Shown one piece after another: positions 24,701 through 39,200 of a stretch of 64,000 nt of DNA. The position numbers were made by a program, and so were the translations under genes. Origin of the DNA: Sitta carolinensis (taxonomy: Eukaryota; Chordata; Aves; Passeriformes; Sittidae); NCBI GenBank assembly GCA_032173965.1, contig JAVUNC010000005.1, forward strand, positions 44,936,501 to 45,000,500. Reading direction: 5' to 3'. Below the pieces are notes generated by a model, which saw only the letters and a list, made by a program, of their open reading frames with translations, made no database searches and was not told where the DNA came from. Positions within the stretch are counted from its first letter, which is position 1. Each line of letters begins with the position of its first letter.

Positions 24701-26851
24701 GACAAAATATTCTTGTCCATCTGGCCTCTCTATGGGAAGCACATGGATTTGAGCCAAAGTTATAGGAGCCACAGCTGAAGGCTGGCGTTGGATGCCATGT
24801 GCATGCTGACATATGGTCTCCTGCTCCAAGGCATGTTCATACCATAGTAGCAGGATTAGATTTCATCTCACAAAGAAGCAATCATAGTGACAGGACACCG
24901 TCTTTGGGCAAGTGCTCACTAGCCTGGAACTGGTCATAGTTCCTATGAACTCCATTGTTTGTGACTCTAACTGGCTCTTAATTCCAGTACACTTCTTTAG
25001 AAGCATCACCTGGGTGAACAGCAAGCCTATTCCAGGCTTCTTGCCAGTGCCTGCTGCTGATCAGCTGGTCACCTACGTCGGGACAGATGTGCATGCCCCA
25101 TCCCCATGGGTGCACTGCTCCTGCAGGCAGGAGTCTCTGTGTTGCACAGTCTGCACCACCAGAGAGACTGAGCTGTGGTCCCACCCTGAAGTCCTTGCTG
25201 GCAGACAGGTAGGTGACTATGTGAAAGCAGGCTATGTATAATTCAAGAATCATAACACAGGCTTGTGTGCATACACAAGAAGATGGGAGAAAGCATCACC
25301 ATCCTAAATCTAATGTGACATATGTGCAACTTTTCTCAAAAGATACAGAGCATTTTTCTCTTTAGAACAAGGAACATCAGGAGTACCAGTCTTGTCTGTA
25401 TTTTGATGCAGATGCTGCAAAGAATCTGCTTCATCCCCTCAGCACCCAAATGCAGATCAGCCCAGTGGAAGAAGGTAGAAGGTACCTTCTGCATAACTAC
25501 CTGGTTACTAAGAGACTACTTTTACAATAAAGGTCTGAACTTAAGACTATTCTGAGTTTGCAGCTGAACCCACTGCTGCCATTATGTAGGACAGTGCCAA
25601 AACCCTGCATAGGCTTGGACAGTGCTGCTCCCAATTTCTCCTTTTGAAATGGGTCATAAGCAGATGCAAGAGCAGTGGTGCCAGAGAGAGCAAGAGAGGG
25701 AGTGCAATCTTGCTTCTCATCTTGTTCACGGATTTTCTTTAGTTTCACTGAAAAAATTCACTTTCATATCCAGAGTTTAAACTCATTTTCATACTATAGT
25801 AGTATTACAAATTGTCTTAAGTAGGTAAAGCATTTCCACTTGCATATTTGTTTTGAGTTAAAGGCTGTGCAGAACTGCTAGATATTTATTTAGAATATAA
25901 GCTAAAATCCAACTAAATTCAAGATCCACCCTGCCAGCATGCCTAACAAATCAAGGTAATTAACAATGGCTTAAAAGGCAGAGGACTTAATAAAGTAATA
26001 TAAACTAGCAAATTTTTTTTTTAAAGCAAATGCAAAACCTGCAACCCTGAAGGGCCTTTAACCTTTTCAAGACAGGATTGTACCTCAATAACTTATTCTG
26101 TGAAGAACTGAGAGCACAAATTCAACACCTCTGAATGCTCCTGCAATATACAAACCATGTTATCTCTGAGCACACATCCACACAAGGCAGCCGAAAAAGA
26201 AATTCAGAAACACACATAGAATGGTGTCCAAGTAAGACACTAAGAAATTCCCTTGATAGACTGTAGCACATGGCGTAATGCAGCCCCCTCTGAAAATCTT
26301 TCATCTCATTTATTAATTTCCTGCCAAGAGGAAATGGGATACACTGGTGCTTCGACTTTGCCATGTTGACCACTTCAATGTACTTATACATGCATTTATA
26401 ACTAGATTACTCAGATTTTATACAGTGGCCAAAATGAAAACAGGTTCACGTTTAGGTTTATATGTAATTATATTTGATATTGCAAATACATAGTATAGAA
26501 ATATTATTCATCTCTGACAAGTCACTAACCCTCTACATAAAAAAATTCCTAGTAAAAGTTTTTGACCCTGTAAAATCTTCAGTCTTCATCTTGGCTTTCT
26601 ACTTTTGCAAATGAATCTTCAGTCCTATATTGATTTTTAATATCTAGATGAACACTGTAGCTGGCAATTTGCCTTTTTGAATATGTACAAGAATCCACTT
26701 CATTACAAGAATCTGAACTTTTTTCCAAACTGGTAGCAACTATTAAATCTAAATGGCATCAGACTGCACATTTCAAAACGTGTTGGTGCCACCTACTATC
26801 ATACCCATAAGTCTGCTATTTATTTAAGGCGTATGAAACTCACTAAATAGT

Positions 26852-27372
26852 TCACATAATCAGTGAAATCTCAGTTGGAAGGGAACCAGAAGAATAACTG
26901 AACCCAACTGCTGGCCCTAGAGAGGGCCACCCCCAAGAGTCACACCCTGTGCCTGAGGGCATTGTCCAAACGCTTCTTGAGCTCTGTCAGGCCGGTGCTA
27001 TGACCACTTCCCTCTGGATGAATAAGCTTTTTCTAATACCCAACTTAAACCTCTCCTGACACAACTTCAGGCCATTCCCTTGTGTCCTGTCTCTGGTTAC
27101 CACAGAGACCTGTGCCTGCCCCTCCTCCTCCTCTCAGGAGGAAGTTGTAACTGCAATGATGTCTCCAGGCTGAACAGATCAAGGGTCCTCAGCTGCTGCT
27201 CATAAGGCTTCCCCTCAAGGCCCCTCCCCTCGTGCTGGCCCTCCTTTGGCCACTCTCTAACAGCTTTATCTCCTTCTTATGGTGTGGTACCCAAAACCAC
27301 ACACAGGACTCAAGATGAAGCTGCACCAGAGCAGAGTGAAGTGGGATCATCACCCCCCTTGACCAGCTGGGG
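26852..27372 (-). mobile_element. CR1 LINE fragment, antisense, about 520 bp
   Basis: The plus strand reads as the reverse complement of CR1: CTCAGTTGGAAGGGAACC, then CACCCTGTGCCTGAGGGCAT, CACAACTTCAGGCCATTCCC, TCAGCTGCTGCTCATAAGGC and GGTGTGGTACCCAAAACCAC. This is the best-preserved CR1 in the window, covering roughly the last 500 bp of the consensus (end of ORF2 and 3' tail). Small deletions and CpG decay are visible; no intact reading frame. Confidence 0.93.
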
Positions 27373-30300
27373 AAGAGGAGCTTGGGTGAATCACTTTGAC
27401 AAGATCATGCATGAGATGAAATTGAAATAAAAAGTCAAAGTCCACATTTGACCAGTTAGTTTTGAACCCAATCTGCCTTTTAACAAGTACTTACATACAA
27501 CTATACAATCTGCCTTTTAACAAATCCTTACTAACTTCTCTCAGTCCAAAAGGTTTAAAAATGCATTACTGACATAATTTAACACTTCTTGGAATGAAAT
27601 TACATTGACAATCCTCTTGGTACTACTTTACTACTGTACAATTAGTGGATGCCTCCAAGCTACATCATTAATATGAACATTGCTCTTGGGGTGCACCTGT
27701 AATGCACTTAGTTGAGAGTGGAATGGTTTTTTGTTTTGCAGTCTCTCTGCATTCCTCCTGCCCCTTAGATTCCTTTCAGCCAGAATTCAAGGACAATCAA
27801 CCCTCTGAATGCATGGTACAGCATGATGTGGATGTGCATAGAGACTGTCTATATGATCTTGCACCATTAGTTATGTTTTTTCTTTGAGTAATATCCATGA
27901 GTCTGTTTCCACTGCAGACCCTCTGTAAGCAGTGGCCACACAAGACAGAGGCAGAGCTGCAAGTCCCAAGAGACTGAAGAATCTAAATTTCAAAATAGTG
28001 TTTGATGCTGACAAGGTATTTGCCTAGGGAGTTTCACCAGGAGGCATATTCAGACTTCTACACTTCTACTTTTGGAGGAAAAATGAAATGGAGATTGAAA
28101 AGTAAGAAAGGGTTTAGTAGAAACAAGGAGATTGCCATCTAAATTCAGTTCCTTCTTTACATAAGAAGAAATGAAAGGAGGAAGAAAGGCCCCAGAAGCT
28201 GCCTGTTTTCAGTGAGTCAACTCTGCTTCATTTTCCTCTCCAGAGATACAAGAATCAGATTTCATAGCAACTCCAACTTTGACATTTTGGTCTTAAGTCA
28301 GCAAGACATTTAAATACCTGCTTTGTGAACAGAATTATATTGCTGGTTCCTCAGAATTTTGACCTGAAATTTAAGAACCTATTCCTAACAAGAAAATATT
28401 TAGAAAAAAATATAATAGTCAGGAAGGTGGCAGGATCCAAGAACCAAATTTAAGTTCCCTTCTGCTGCAGTAAATATTTGACTGATGTTCAACTGGCGTA
28501 TGCAACATCAGTGATTTAACACTGCTGCAAAGAAAGAGTCTGCCTTGTTGCTGTGCTCATGTCAGTACATATAAAACAATCCCCTTCCCATCTGGTCAAG
28601 GAATTTCAATGTGTAAATGCCAAATAAAGTCTTCTGTAGAGAACAAGTGTCTTTCTAGCTCAAACTCAACTTTAGCTGTTGTGTTTGCATCACACATCCC
28701 TTCATGGTCCTATAATAAATTGCAATGAAGGCGGCAATCTGATTGAAAACTTGCAATACTTCCCGTTCCATTTTCCCACTGAAAAAGATGAAAGCTCTCA
28801 ACTTCTGGAAGGCATCTCTCAAATATAATTAATAAATCTCTTCTGGCCAGGACAGCAAGATTTAATCTCCAAGTAGGAAAGGTCAGTTTCCAGCAGGTGG
28901 GGATGGAGATAAGGAGACAGTGCTGTCCACTAGAGAGGGAGTTTGTGAGAGAAAATAGCTGGAAACAAATAAGAAACCATAAAATATAAAGGAGTGCAAA
29001 TATATGAAAAGTTCTTGACAAATATCCCTAATTTTGGGTGGCTGCAAGAATCTGCAGTTTGGATGGGGAAAAAAAGCATGTGTAACCTTGACCCTAGCGC
29101 TGAGCTCCAGGAATTGCATCTGCATGATTGTCCCCAAACAAGTCCATCATCTGCCCTGCTAGAGCACACTGCTGCATAATGCTGAGAAGCACAGTGGATT
29201 GCCAAGAAGAATTATTAAGGTAAAGGTTCCCAGGGTTTTTTTTGTTTGTTTGTTTTATTTTTTTAAATTATTATTGGTGTTCTTTTTTACATTATAGAAG
29301 ATTTAGGGTCTCCTTTCACTTTTAAGCTACAAGAAGGAGGCTCTCTGTGGAGAGACACAAGAGATATCCACATGACACTTCCCTTGAGAACCAAACCCAT
29401 CAATTGCAATAATTGAAAGCCCTGGGAGCATCTACAACTAACAGTGAGGAATCTGCAGTCAGCTAACATGTAATTTTTGTCCTTTCTCTGTATTTATAAA
29501 TGATTAAGGAAGATCAAGACTTTTTTTTTTCACAGATATGCTTCTTTCATCCTGGTGCACCTGCTGACTGAAAGACATCCAGTGAATGTCAACACTTTTG
29601 AGAGCAGCATTAGGTTAAAGATGGAGAATCAAAAGCCACATTGACAGAAAAATTAGGTAGCTCATTTTTATACATTCTCCATAAAACCATTATGTGGCTG
29701 AGTCCAGAAAGATGAAAAAAAATTGCGGGGAGTGACCTCAACATGGTACAAGTTTCTATGTTGACACACTGCTCCCCATACCAACATGCTTCAGATTGCA
29801 GCAGGCTATAGTTTTGCAATATGTGCATGGAATAACAAAATACTAGAATAAAAAAATATTGTTTTATCACAATAGTACAACCCTATGTCTTGCTAACTCT
29901 AGAGACACTGGACAAGTGTAAAGAATTCAGCACCTGAGAGCCAGAGAAATACTGTATCTAGAATTTCACTTCTTTTTCCTGTAAGTGAAATGTACCTTTC
30001 AATACATTTAAAGTAAAATGTAACTATAACAGAAACCAGCTTTTCAATGACAACCTAAGGTTACTTAAATACAACAATGAACACCACAGCAAAATTTCAA
30101 GATGACTTTGGACAACCTGGACTCCCTGTTCATGGACAACAACTTTCAGGAGACATCCAGAGGGAGAAAGTTTTGGGAAAATACATGTTTTTCTTGCTGG
30201 AAAACAGGTTAAAATAATAATTTGTTCCCATTAAGTCAAAGGTTTTTGCTTTTGACTTGAATATGAATATGATTAAAAGCACTACATAGAAATAATAGAT

Positions 30301-31491
30301 GAAATCCTGATTAAAAACTGTTTTATTCAAATACCTTTGCAATAAAAAACCTCAAACTACAAAACAAATGCTCTCACAGAACAACTGTTTCAAAAGAGAA
30401 TGTAAAAAGAAATGTACATAAACCCCACCACTGTATTATATAAGTATCCTGTTTGGCACTACAGGAAACTACTGCAACTGCACTATTCATATAGGAAATG
30501 TGTATTTTAAATTAAATCTGTTTTCAAACACTTAGTTTTTTTAGCTGTATCATTTTAATTGGCCAAAGTTATTATCTACAGAAATATATATTAAAATGCC
30601 TATATAATAATTAAAATATTATGCAAAGTGCCTTTTTTGATGTTAAACCTCCTAATTCAGTCAGAAAACCTACTGAAGTTGCTGTATGTGACTATGGTGC
30701 CAAATTCTGCCCTCATTTCTGCACAGGCATACGCCTAAAGAATTGAACTGCTAAGCCTGACAGTTTCAAAACTGGATTGGAAGATGGAATGCTTGCAGCC
30801 TCAATTAATTCCCCAGAACACGTGTACGTGATTGTAGATCCCTCTGTGTCAAATTGCTGGGCTTTTTCAGACGAGTTTAAACCCAGGTAAGGAATGATTA
30901 GCATGTAATTAGCTGAAAAGCCTCAGATCTTCAGGCAATCTAGTAATTGTGAATTACTGCCAGCCCTTAGCTAAAACAGCTTCTACAAAAGTCTGGGTGC
31001 TGCACACGTGTAACCAGCAGGAAATGGTTGTCTCATGGCATGAATTTTACACATCTTCCAGCTTTCTGATCTGAATGTCACGTCTCGTGCTCAGAGTCAT
31101 CTTGCGTAAGAGATATATGATACACAGAAGAAAAGATTTTGCTCGTTCATCTAGGTAATTGTACACGTTTGGTAGATTAGCAAACAATTATATTCTTCAT
31201 TAATTAATCATGGCAGACCATGTTCACCATGGCTGTGAACAGGTGTGTTCTCATTACAACTACAGTTGGGAATAAATCAGGCTATGGCTTGCTTTGAGTT
31301 TCCAGCAGCAATGTTTCTTGGAGATAGACTACTGTAATTTTCTACAAACCAGTATCAGGCCAAAGAGCCACAGGAAAACATATTCTTAACAGTCTGAAGG
31401 AAACCTAGCTGCTTTTTCACCATCAGATGAAACTGAGTTAGACCCCATCTCATCCTTTAATCAAAAAAGTTACCAAACACATTGGTAACAC

Positions 31492-31594
31492 ATTATATAT
31501 TTATATATATATATATTTTATTATTTGTGTGTATATATATATATATAATTTGTGTTATATATATATATATATATATATACATACATATACATAT
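31492..31594. repeat. (AT)n / ATGT microsatellite tract
   Basis: Three blocks of alternating TA are separated by ATTTTATTATTTGTGTG and AATTTGTGT interruptions. The tract lies about 360 bp downstream (in gene direction) of the 72-nt exon and could form self-complementary structures. Confidence 0.93.
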
Positions 31595-31949
31595 TTACTA
31601 CTACATATTTAACATTGAAAATTCAATCTAGATTTCATATAAAAGCTATAAATTTCATTTATAAAGCAAATGGATATGGCCATGCTTAAATTGTGTGGAC
31701 AGTACTTTGAAACATACTCAAAGATTTATGAGAAAACATAACACATACATTTGGGTTTGTTAGATACAACATGCAAAATAAAAATTTAAGTTTTGGTATT
31801 ACTTCAAATCAAGATACAAGACAAAATAGATTTCCTATTAAATATAAAAAAAAAAGCAAGGAAAGGGTAACAGTACATTACAAAGCAATCACAGATTGAT
31901 GTTATTTAATACTATTACAATTGAGAAAGGAGTAGGTTTACAAACTTAC

Positions 31950-32021
31950 CCTCATCTTTGCACATGCGTCCTGTGTTGACTCTGTGCCTCTTAACTCTTT
32001 TACCAGCATAGAACCTAAATA
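31950..32021 (-). CDS. ANKS1B: ANKS1B exon: PTB core, YLGS strand (24 codons)
   Basis: It encodes YLGSMLVKELRGTESTQDAC, then AKMR. YLGS is the hallmark beta-strand start of Shc/Dab/Numb-like PTB domains, followed by the alpha-helical stretch GTESTQDACAKM that is shared with ANKS1A. The acceptor is TTTTTGTTCTAG (AG at 32023-32022), with a good pyrimidine tract; a second AG lies six bases into the exon (after TATTTAG) but would lose YL. The donor is GTAAGT from 31949 downward. The exon is 72 nt, phase 0. Human sequence as I recall has MLIKE where this has MLVKE. Some mammalian entries carry a four-residue insertion (ANCQ) right after KMR; no properly bordered microexon for it was found in the following intron. 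Confidence 0.96.
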
Positions 32022-35000
32022 CTAGAACAAAAATCCATTGAACTTAAATTAACTGAAATTCCAGAACTGACAAACATCTGCAGAAATGCACTAAAAATGC
32101 TTTAAAAAACCTAGTGGTAGCAATCAATTTCTTAACATATTGTTTTAGATTTTTTACTCTGCAGTACTTTGACAAATTGTTTAAACCAATGTGTGTTTAA
32201 TCAACCCATGAAACAAGAATGCACAGCAACAAGTGCATTGAATCAGCTGGAGTTCTTTGAAACAATATCTGAATGTCTTCTAGCTTATCATTTTAGTTAC
32301 TGATACAACAACAAATACTACAGATTCCATCTTAAAAAAGCCATTTGATTATAAAATGGAGAATTTGCTTTTTTTAGCTGCCATCTGCCAAACTCCTATT
32401 GTTGTGTGTGCAATCACGTGGATGAGAAGGCCGGCAGTGAATCTTAACCTTAATGTACTCAATCTGTAACTCATTTACGTGCAAATAGCAGAGCCCGATG
32501 TCAGCAAAGAGACACAATAAATCCTACTAAAACTAGCTTAAATTTCTCCCTAAGGGAAGGCTGACCCTGAACTATTATTTTGGAGCCTTTAGTGATCTGG
32601 AGGAGGGCTGTGTGAGGGGCAGCAGCAGGGTGCTGTGTCCCGGCTCAGCTCACTGGAAAGCACCGTGCGCACAGAGGAGCCTGCTCATCCCCAAGGGTCA
32701 CAGGCAGGCAGTGCCCCAGCGACACAGCCCCCGTGCTGCAGGCCTCTCCCTCACGGTGTCACTTGCTGGCACACTCAGTTTGAGCCCTCCTGCACCCTGA
32801 CAGCAGCCTTTCTTCCTCTGAGGTCTCAGTATCCGCCTGCACCATGTCTGAGTGGCGCTGCTCCTCCAGGGTGAAGCTGGCTGCATCGTCCCTGCCATTC
32901 CCACCCAGCAGTGAGGGTCCTGTTACGGCCAACTGGGCTGTACCAAAGCCACACCATGCTCTGCATTTCTCCTATAGATGCTACAGGCGTGCATATCTGT
33001 TGGTGTGCACATGTTCTTAGAGCTCTGTGCAAAAGGGACATTTCTGGATTTCTATGTGATGTCACATGCAAGTCTGGTTTAACTGAGCAGAGAGCACAGC
33101 AAGGCACCCCTCACCTGCTCTTCCCCAGCACAGAGAAGTCTTTCCCTGTATTCTCACTGTTGCACAAGGCTATGGCTTCTCCTAAGTCTCCAGTCCTAAG
33201 TGAGCAACATGGGAGCTGAAGATAACTCATGCCACTCCAAGAATATGGTAAGTAGGCTGCAGGAGGAGAGAGGCACTGTGGGCAGGAGCCTCTTTCCAGA
33301 GGATGCTGCAGCCCACCACTGCTGACCCGTCTCACTCTACCAGACTGACTCCTCTTGGAAACAGCCTAAGCTCACCCAAGCAGATGGTGAACCAGCTTCA
33401 GCTTAGACAAGAACCTACCAAAAAGAACTTCAGTTACAGATGAAGGCAAGCTGGAACTGAACAGAATGTACCAGTTCAGTTCTCTCGTCTCCTGACCTAA
33501 ACTGAGATATTTTCTTCAAAGCCTTCAGTTTACACTGTGTACTGCAGGAGTCTCTGACCTGCAAGGATATGCATAAATATTTCAATGTAGAGAGTAGCCA
33601 ACACAGCAATTAGTGAGAAACACTTTACAGGGCATTATAAATGGGCCAGTGAGCAACATCAACACTACCAGATCAGCACAAGCATGAAAGAATGAATGAA
33701 GGGCATTCCTAGAGGAGTGCAGATGTGAAAGATTCATAAACTGAGCAGCTGTGAGTCCAGCTGGGGCTCAATGGTGACGTGAATAGGGCTTTGGGCATTA
33801 ATTTGATGGGACAGTTTGATGTTGCCCTTGAAGAAAAACAACAAAATTAAAGCAAGCTCTGAAATTAGAAGGGCAAAAAAACCCTCCATATTGAATTGAA
33901 TTGTATTTTTCTCTGAATCTTGCTGTCTGACACATCCTTATCCTTATCCTTCTCTGGGCAGGTTGCAATTAATGTCTTCAATTTTTTGTTTGTTTGGTTG
34001 GATGTTTTTTGTTTTGCTTTGGGGTTTCTTTTTTTTTTTTTTTTTCATTATTGACTACAGTAAAACAAATTGTTTTTTTCTTGAAAGCTACTAGTTGGTC
34101 AGGCACTGGGTAAAAAAGTGATTTTTGCTTATGGCAGAAGAAGAAGAAAGAGAAGGACAGCTCCTGTCCATCTGCACAGCAGCAAAAAGCCACAGCTGAG
34201 GGCACTCAGAAATGCTTCCCAAGGTGGACTGTGGAATAGACATACACAAGTCACAGTAGTATCACCCAATTCAGTTGTCAAAAAAATCTGAAACTCTAGG
34301 AAGAAATTTTTCTTCCTTTTGACATGCTGTGCTTTTGGACACGTTCTGTCTCAAACACCCAGGGCATGTGGGAGCAATACAGAGAACATCCAACAGTTTA
34401 ACTGATTGATGTGGCATAGAGCAAAAGCTACCCCAATTACATAACTTAAAAGCCAGGGTTTTACTCTGTAAGGCTGAGGTCAATACAGCTCAAGGAGCTG
34501 AAACTAAGCAGTGACACATGGTCCTTAGGAAAGGAAATTCTTTCCTTAATCACCACTAATTTGGATATTCCTGGTCATTCCAGCTTAATTTCTTTAATGA
34601 TCCATCTTTCAATCTACTACAAAGCTTACATTAGATTATGAATTTACTGCTGGATCATGCAAAAAGAGAAAAGGCACTCCAGATAAACATGTTCACTTCA
34701 CTGAAAACTATGAAAAATATTTAAAGACCTAGAAGTTGCTAACCTTCCTTTCAATCTGAGGTGAGCAAGGAGGTTTTGAATAGTAGGAGAACAAGACTGA
34801 GGGCAGGTGAGATGGTCCTTGACTGTAACTTGCTGAGGAAGGCAGAGGTCCTAGTTACTGTCCGGGCATAATCACTGCATGCACAGCAACTTTTAACCCC
34901 ATGAGTGTCTGATGGAAGATACAGATGTGCTCCAGAATGACAGGTCTGTAACATCCCTTCTGCTCCTCCTCAGTGGGAGCCAGGCTCTGTCTCACCTGCC

Positions 35001-36162
35001 TTTAGTATCTTATTCCTGCCTTTCCAGATATGCTTTAAATCCAGTCCAGCAACCTCCAACTGTTCCTCAAAATGCATCAGTATTTAGTGAACAGAGCATT
35101 ATCCTAAAAAACACCAAAGATCCAAGCCCCTTCAAGTGAAGAGGATCTCAACCCCGCTGTCCTGGACCAACAGTTAACCCCCTGCTATTATCCTACAGTC
35201 ACTGCAACTACTGAGCCCTTTTCCTTTGTACTTTAGGCCAGCCTTCCCTCATGAGGGGGCCACCTCCAGAGAGGACACACAGTGGGCTGGCAGGCACCTT
35301 CAGCAACTTCAGCAACGCTTCCCAGCAAAGTCAGAAGGGGAAATGCAGGCATTTAAAAAGGTGGGCTGAGGGACCTCTTCAGCTCCCCAGAAGCTCCAGT
35401 TGACAGGGAATTCAAGATTTCAGAAAACTGGTTTTCATTTAAAAAAAAGCACCTTCCAATGACTTTCTGTAACACAGGAGACTTCTCTCCTCCAAAAGCA
35501 TTTATAACAGCCAGAGAAGACTAATTGTCTTTAGTTGTAGAGGGAAGCTCCATGTCTCCAGGGATGGGAAGTGGTAATCACCTGCAGCCACATGGAGGTA
35601 AAAATAAGTATGCCCTGCCCTTATGAAGTACCAGACTGCTGCTGGTACTTCAGGCAGCCATCTGGTTGGGAGAGGTCCGAATGTGCCCTTGCCCCATGGA
35701 TGGAAAACACTCAGGACCCTCATCTCCTTTTTCTCTATTCCCTTTCCCAAAAACACATGCATAAAGTTCAGGTGAGGCAACACTAACTGCTGTGCACACA
35801 GCATGAGGGTAGATAGGAGGTTCCTGTATTATGTTTTATTATTCTCTCATAACTACTAGACAGGGATTTGTAAGAGATGAAAAGTAGGGGTGCTCGCTCT
35901 CACTGACCCTTTAACAACACTTAGTAACTTACTCATAGTGCCCTTTCTCTAACACTAATGCCACATGGACTGCAATATATCACACAATTCATAGCAAAAA
36001 AGTATTGTGCATCCTTGTTTCTCATTTATTACAATTACAGTATTTTGGAAGTAGTAACCTATCTCCCTGAAAAAAATATTATAAATTAAACACAACAGCC
36101 TATCAAAATCCAAGTTCAATATATCTACCCCAAACCAAACCACTAAATTTAGGAACACTTAC
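32022..36162 (-). other. ANKS1B: ANKS1B 4.1-kb intron
   Basis: A GC-richer block at about 32590-33340 stands out from the AT-rich background and carries several overlapping ORFs of up to 102 codons in both directions, none with a recognisable domain. There is also a T-rich tract near 33980-34050. No TE family could be named with confidence. Confidence 0.8.
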
Positions 36163-36291
36163 AAATGCTTTATAATCGCATGACTGGAAGATGAGTTTCT
36201 CTGGATGATGTTGCCAATATTGTACAGGCGTTGATGCTGTGGCTTCATTTGGAGGTCGCAAAGTAATTGAAGGCTCTCCCCAGTCTCCTGT
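36163..36291 (-). CDS. ANKS1B: ANKS1B exon: start of PTB domain (43 codons)
   Basis: It encodes [20 protein letters not shown], then [20 protein letters not shown], then KAF. The part from [13 protein letters not shown] onward starts the phosphotyrosine-binding fold; in this family the N-terminal helix and first strand precede the YLGS strand encoded by the next exon. The acceptor is TGATTTTCAG (AG at 36293-36292) and the donor is GTAAGT from 36162 downward, a strong 5' splice site. The exon is 129 nt, phase 0 on both sides. The protein is neutral here, apart from the acidic-aromatic DWGEP motif at its start. It is the first exon downstream (in gene direction) of the 16.5-kb intron that contains the CpG island near 41.2 kb, so any transcript starting there would begin its coding at or near this exon. 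Confidence 0.96.
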
Positions 36292-39200
36292 CTGAAAATC
36301 ACAGTTGTTCAAGATGTAAGAATATGTGCAGGCAAATCCACTATAAAGCAGCACTCCACTGTTGTGCTTAACAAGGATTTATTTTCTACACATAGAGCCA
36401 CGTTACTAAAATAAGGGAACACAACTCCTACAACATTTTTCATGATTTAATTTATCTACTGTAGTAGAGAAAGTAATCTACTGTGGTGTTTAATGAGGCT
36501 TTAATTAAATCTCTTTGCTTTGAAAATAAAATCATTAGGCACCAGAAATGTCCCTTAAAAATGAGTGTTTACAATACATATATGAGGATGAGAACACTTG
36601 AAGAAAATCATGAGATGCACAAAAATGCCTTTCGCAAATTCTGTTATGTGTTTTACAAGCTCTTCTGCACAGTTAATACGCCTTCCATTACTTGGCACAT
36701 ATAACCAATAACTAACTTTCCTAAATGGCTAAATAACAGAGACTTTGCTTTGATCTGAAGACTTATTATACATTCTTCAAACACACGAGGCATTCTTTAA
36801 TCTCTTTACGAATATTTACTTTGATCACCTTCTCTTGATGCCTCATTGTGGAAGTACTAACATTGCCCTTCCACATTCCCCATTCTCATTGATATAGGAA
36901 ACTGCCTTTCTGAGCTGTCATCTCCTCTCTTTCCTCAAAGCCCTCAGAGAACACAGGTAGGAGTGCAGTTTGCTGCCAGATCCCTTTGCTGCCCACTCTT
37001 CTTCCCCCCAAAAGAGCCAATGCAGGCATCAGTACAGGAATGTCCCCAGCCTGGCAGTGCTGGTCTGGGTCTTGCTTGCCATGGCATATTTTAGATCATG
37101 GCTCCATCAGACCTGAACTGACATCTCCTTAGGGGCTCCTTCTGCCTTGCAGACCTATGCATCAGCTCAGTTTAACTGAAAATGACCCTTGGATGGACTT
37201 TTTCTCTTCCTAAGCTCCCTTCTCTCTGCCACCACCCTCACTTCTCTCCTATCCAGTCTGTACTACCTCTCAATTCCCTTTTTCTCACAACTCTGTCTTT
37301 TTGCAATTACGTTTGTCTTTCCTGATCCTCCTTCTTCAACTGCCCATTCTCTCTCAAACTCTTCTACCCTTTCCTATATGATTATTTCAGTTTGGATTAT
37401 GATACTTCTTTCTTTACCTGCACTTATCTCTGTGTATTTTCTATGTATGTCATATTGTTAGAATATGTGTTGAAACTGACAAGGAATTGTCATCAGCATT
37501 TCACACAGAACATGGCTACAAGTTTAGACTTTTATAGCAAAAAGAAGTTAAGCATCAAAAACACATGAAAAAGATCTTATCGAAGACATTCAAAGTCTGG
37601 CAAAGTATCACATCTTACTAATTAAGTCAGGACAGAGTAAACAGAACGAGTACATCATTTTCATGTGCCACAAAATAACGAAATGACACGCATTTGCACA
37701 GCTCTGCAATGAAAAGCAAGAGATAAATCTGGAAACATCAACATTACCCTGCCAGTATGGCAACTTCAAGCAAGAGAACATCATAAAACAAGTCGAACCT
37801 AGTTACTGTTGTCACTGTTACCAAATCTACCAATTATACAATACTGTAATTTCTGTATTGCCTATATGCCATGGATATGACTTCAGCATCAGATTTTGAA
37901 AGGAAAGCAGCAAGAGCAGTTGCTCCAATTTTTGGCAGTTTGCATTCACAAAAGTGAATCCTTCTGACCACTAATGCATAAAAACTTGATATCTTATTTA
38001 ATCTGAAGTGGGAATTTGATTTCTTTACGAGGCAGTTCTTGTAAAATTTCCATCACATTACAAGGGGCAAGTATCTGCATCCTTACTAGTGGAGTCTGAC
38101 AACAAGAGAAGATGAATTGCACCCATCACAAATTCTCAGTGTGCTCTGCTGTTTCTTGTGAACTGTTCAAAGTAACAGACCACTTGATTTAGTTCTTTTT
38201 TTCCCTCCCTAATAAAGATACACTCCTGCATGTTCTGTGTAAGGAAGCAGAGCTCAGGAGGTACAGCCTGGCCATTTAGCAAAAGGTTCCTAAGTGGAGT
38301 AAATTCAGGACAGAATAGCTAAAAAGTACATCTTTGACCACTGGTCTCTCTACCAAGGAAGCACAGGGATGGCCATGAGGCAGGACCAGAACTTCTACCA
38401 GGCAAGTGACCAGTAGTGCTCCAAAACCTTCTGTTGCACTTCTCAGCAGGTGGCTTTCCTTGTATGCAGGAAGGGAATAGCACTGGCAAATTAAGCAGGG
38501 TACATAAGGAGTAAAGTGAGTATGTAATTTTACAGTTTGTTTCCCTTTTGCACATTAAGTATGAAAAACATAGAGAACTGCATTGTTTCTGTCTGTAAAT
38601 AAAGGGCAGAAAAAGCGGAACGGTGATTACTTCTTGTTTTGGCTCAATTTTATAAAGAAATGAGAAAAAAATCTTCAACCAGGCAAATAAAACTAGTGTA
38701 TGAGACAGAGCGAGACAGTGTGGAGACCACGTTTGCATCCACTGAATGCTCTATAAATACAATCATCCTACTACCTACTCTAAATTAGACAAAACAGAAT
38801 TGCCAAGATTGCTCTACATATCTCTAGGATGTTCTAAACATGCAATAGAGCTGAGGTTAGGGGAACGCAGACATACAGGATTTCTGCTGTCCCTGCTGAT
38901 AGGCCACTGCCCCTGGAGGTCTTTCATGTATTTCCATGTGTCTTGTAGAGGGAGAAGCTACTAAGAAAAGTGCATAAAATTACACGCATAGATATAGATT
39001 ATTATGATGGATGGAGAAGACATTATACAGTCAAAATTTTATTTTACAGCTGTATCATAGGTGTTTTTTTCATATCCAGCAGAAGTGGTTCCTGGTTTCC
39101 TTTCCTTTTGTTTCTTACCAAACTCCTAGATTTTTTAAACAGTAAATTTTTAAACAGTTCGTATTCATAACCTATTTAGACTGAGTTGTAACACGGTATT

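Larger units (their letters stand above)
21708..31949 (-). other. ANKS1B: ANKS1B 10.2-kb intron
   Basis: It holds one CR1 element (26852-27372), a small 37-nt tandem duplication starting at 27469 (CAATCTGCCTTTTAACAA occurs twice), and the start of an AT-rich microsatellite tract (31492-31594). A mildly GC-richer stretch at about 24540-25240 shows no motif I recognise. No further exon was found, although mammalian data suggest a 12-nt alternative exon might belong here. Confidence 0.85.

Noticed and set aside
26661..26672. Minus-strand GCAAATTGCCAG, encoding ANCQ, the four-residue insertion I recall after KMR in some mammalian ANKS1B forms
   Set aside because: It lies in the right intron and follows an AG, but the next minus-strand bases are CT, not GT, and there is no pyrimidine tract before it. 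It cannot be spliced as a microexon in this form; probably coincidence.
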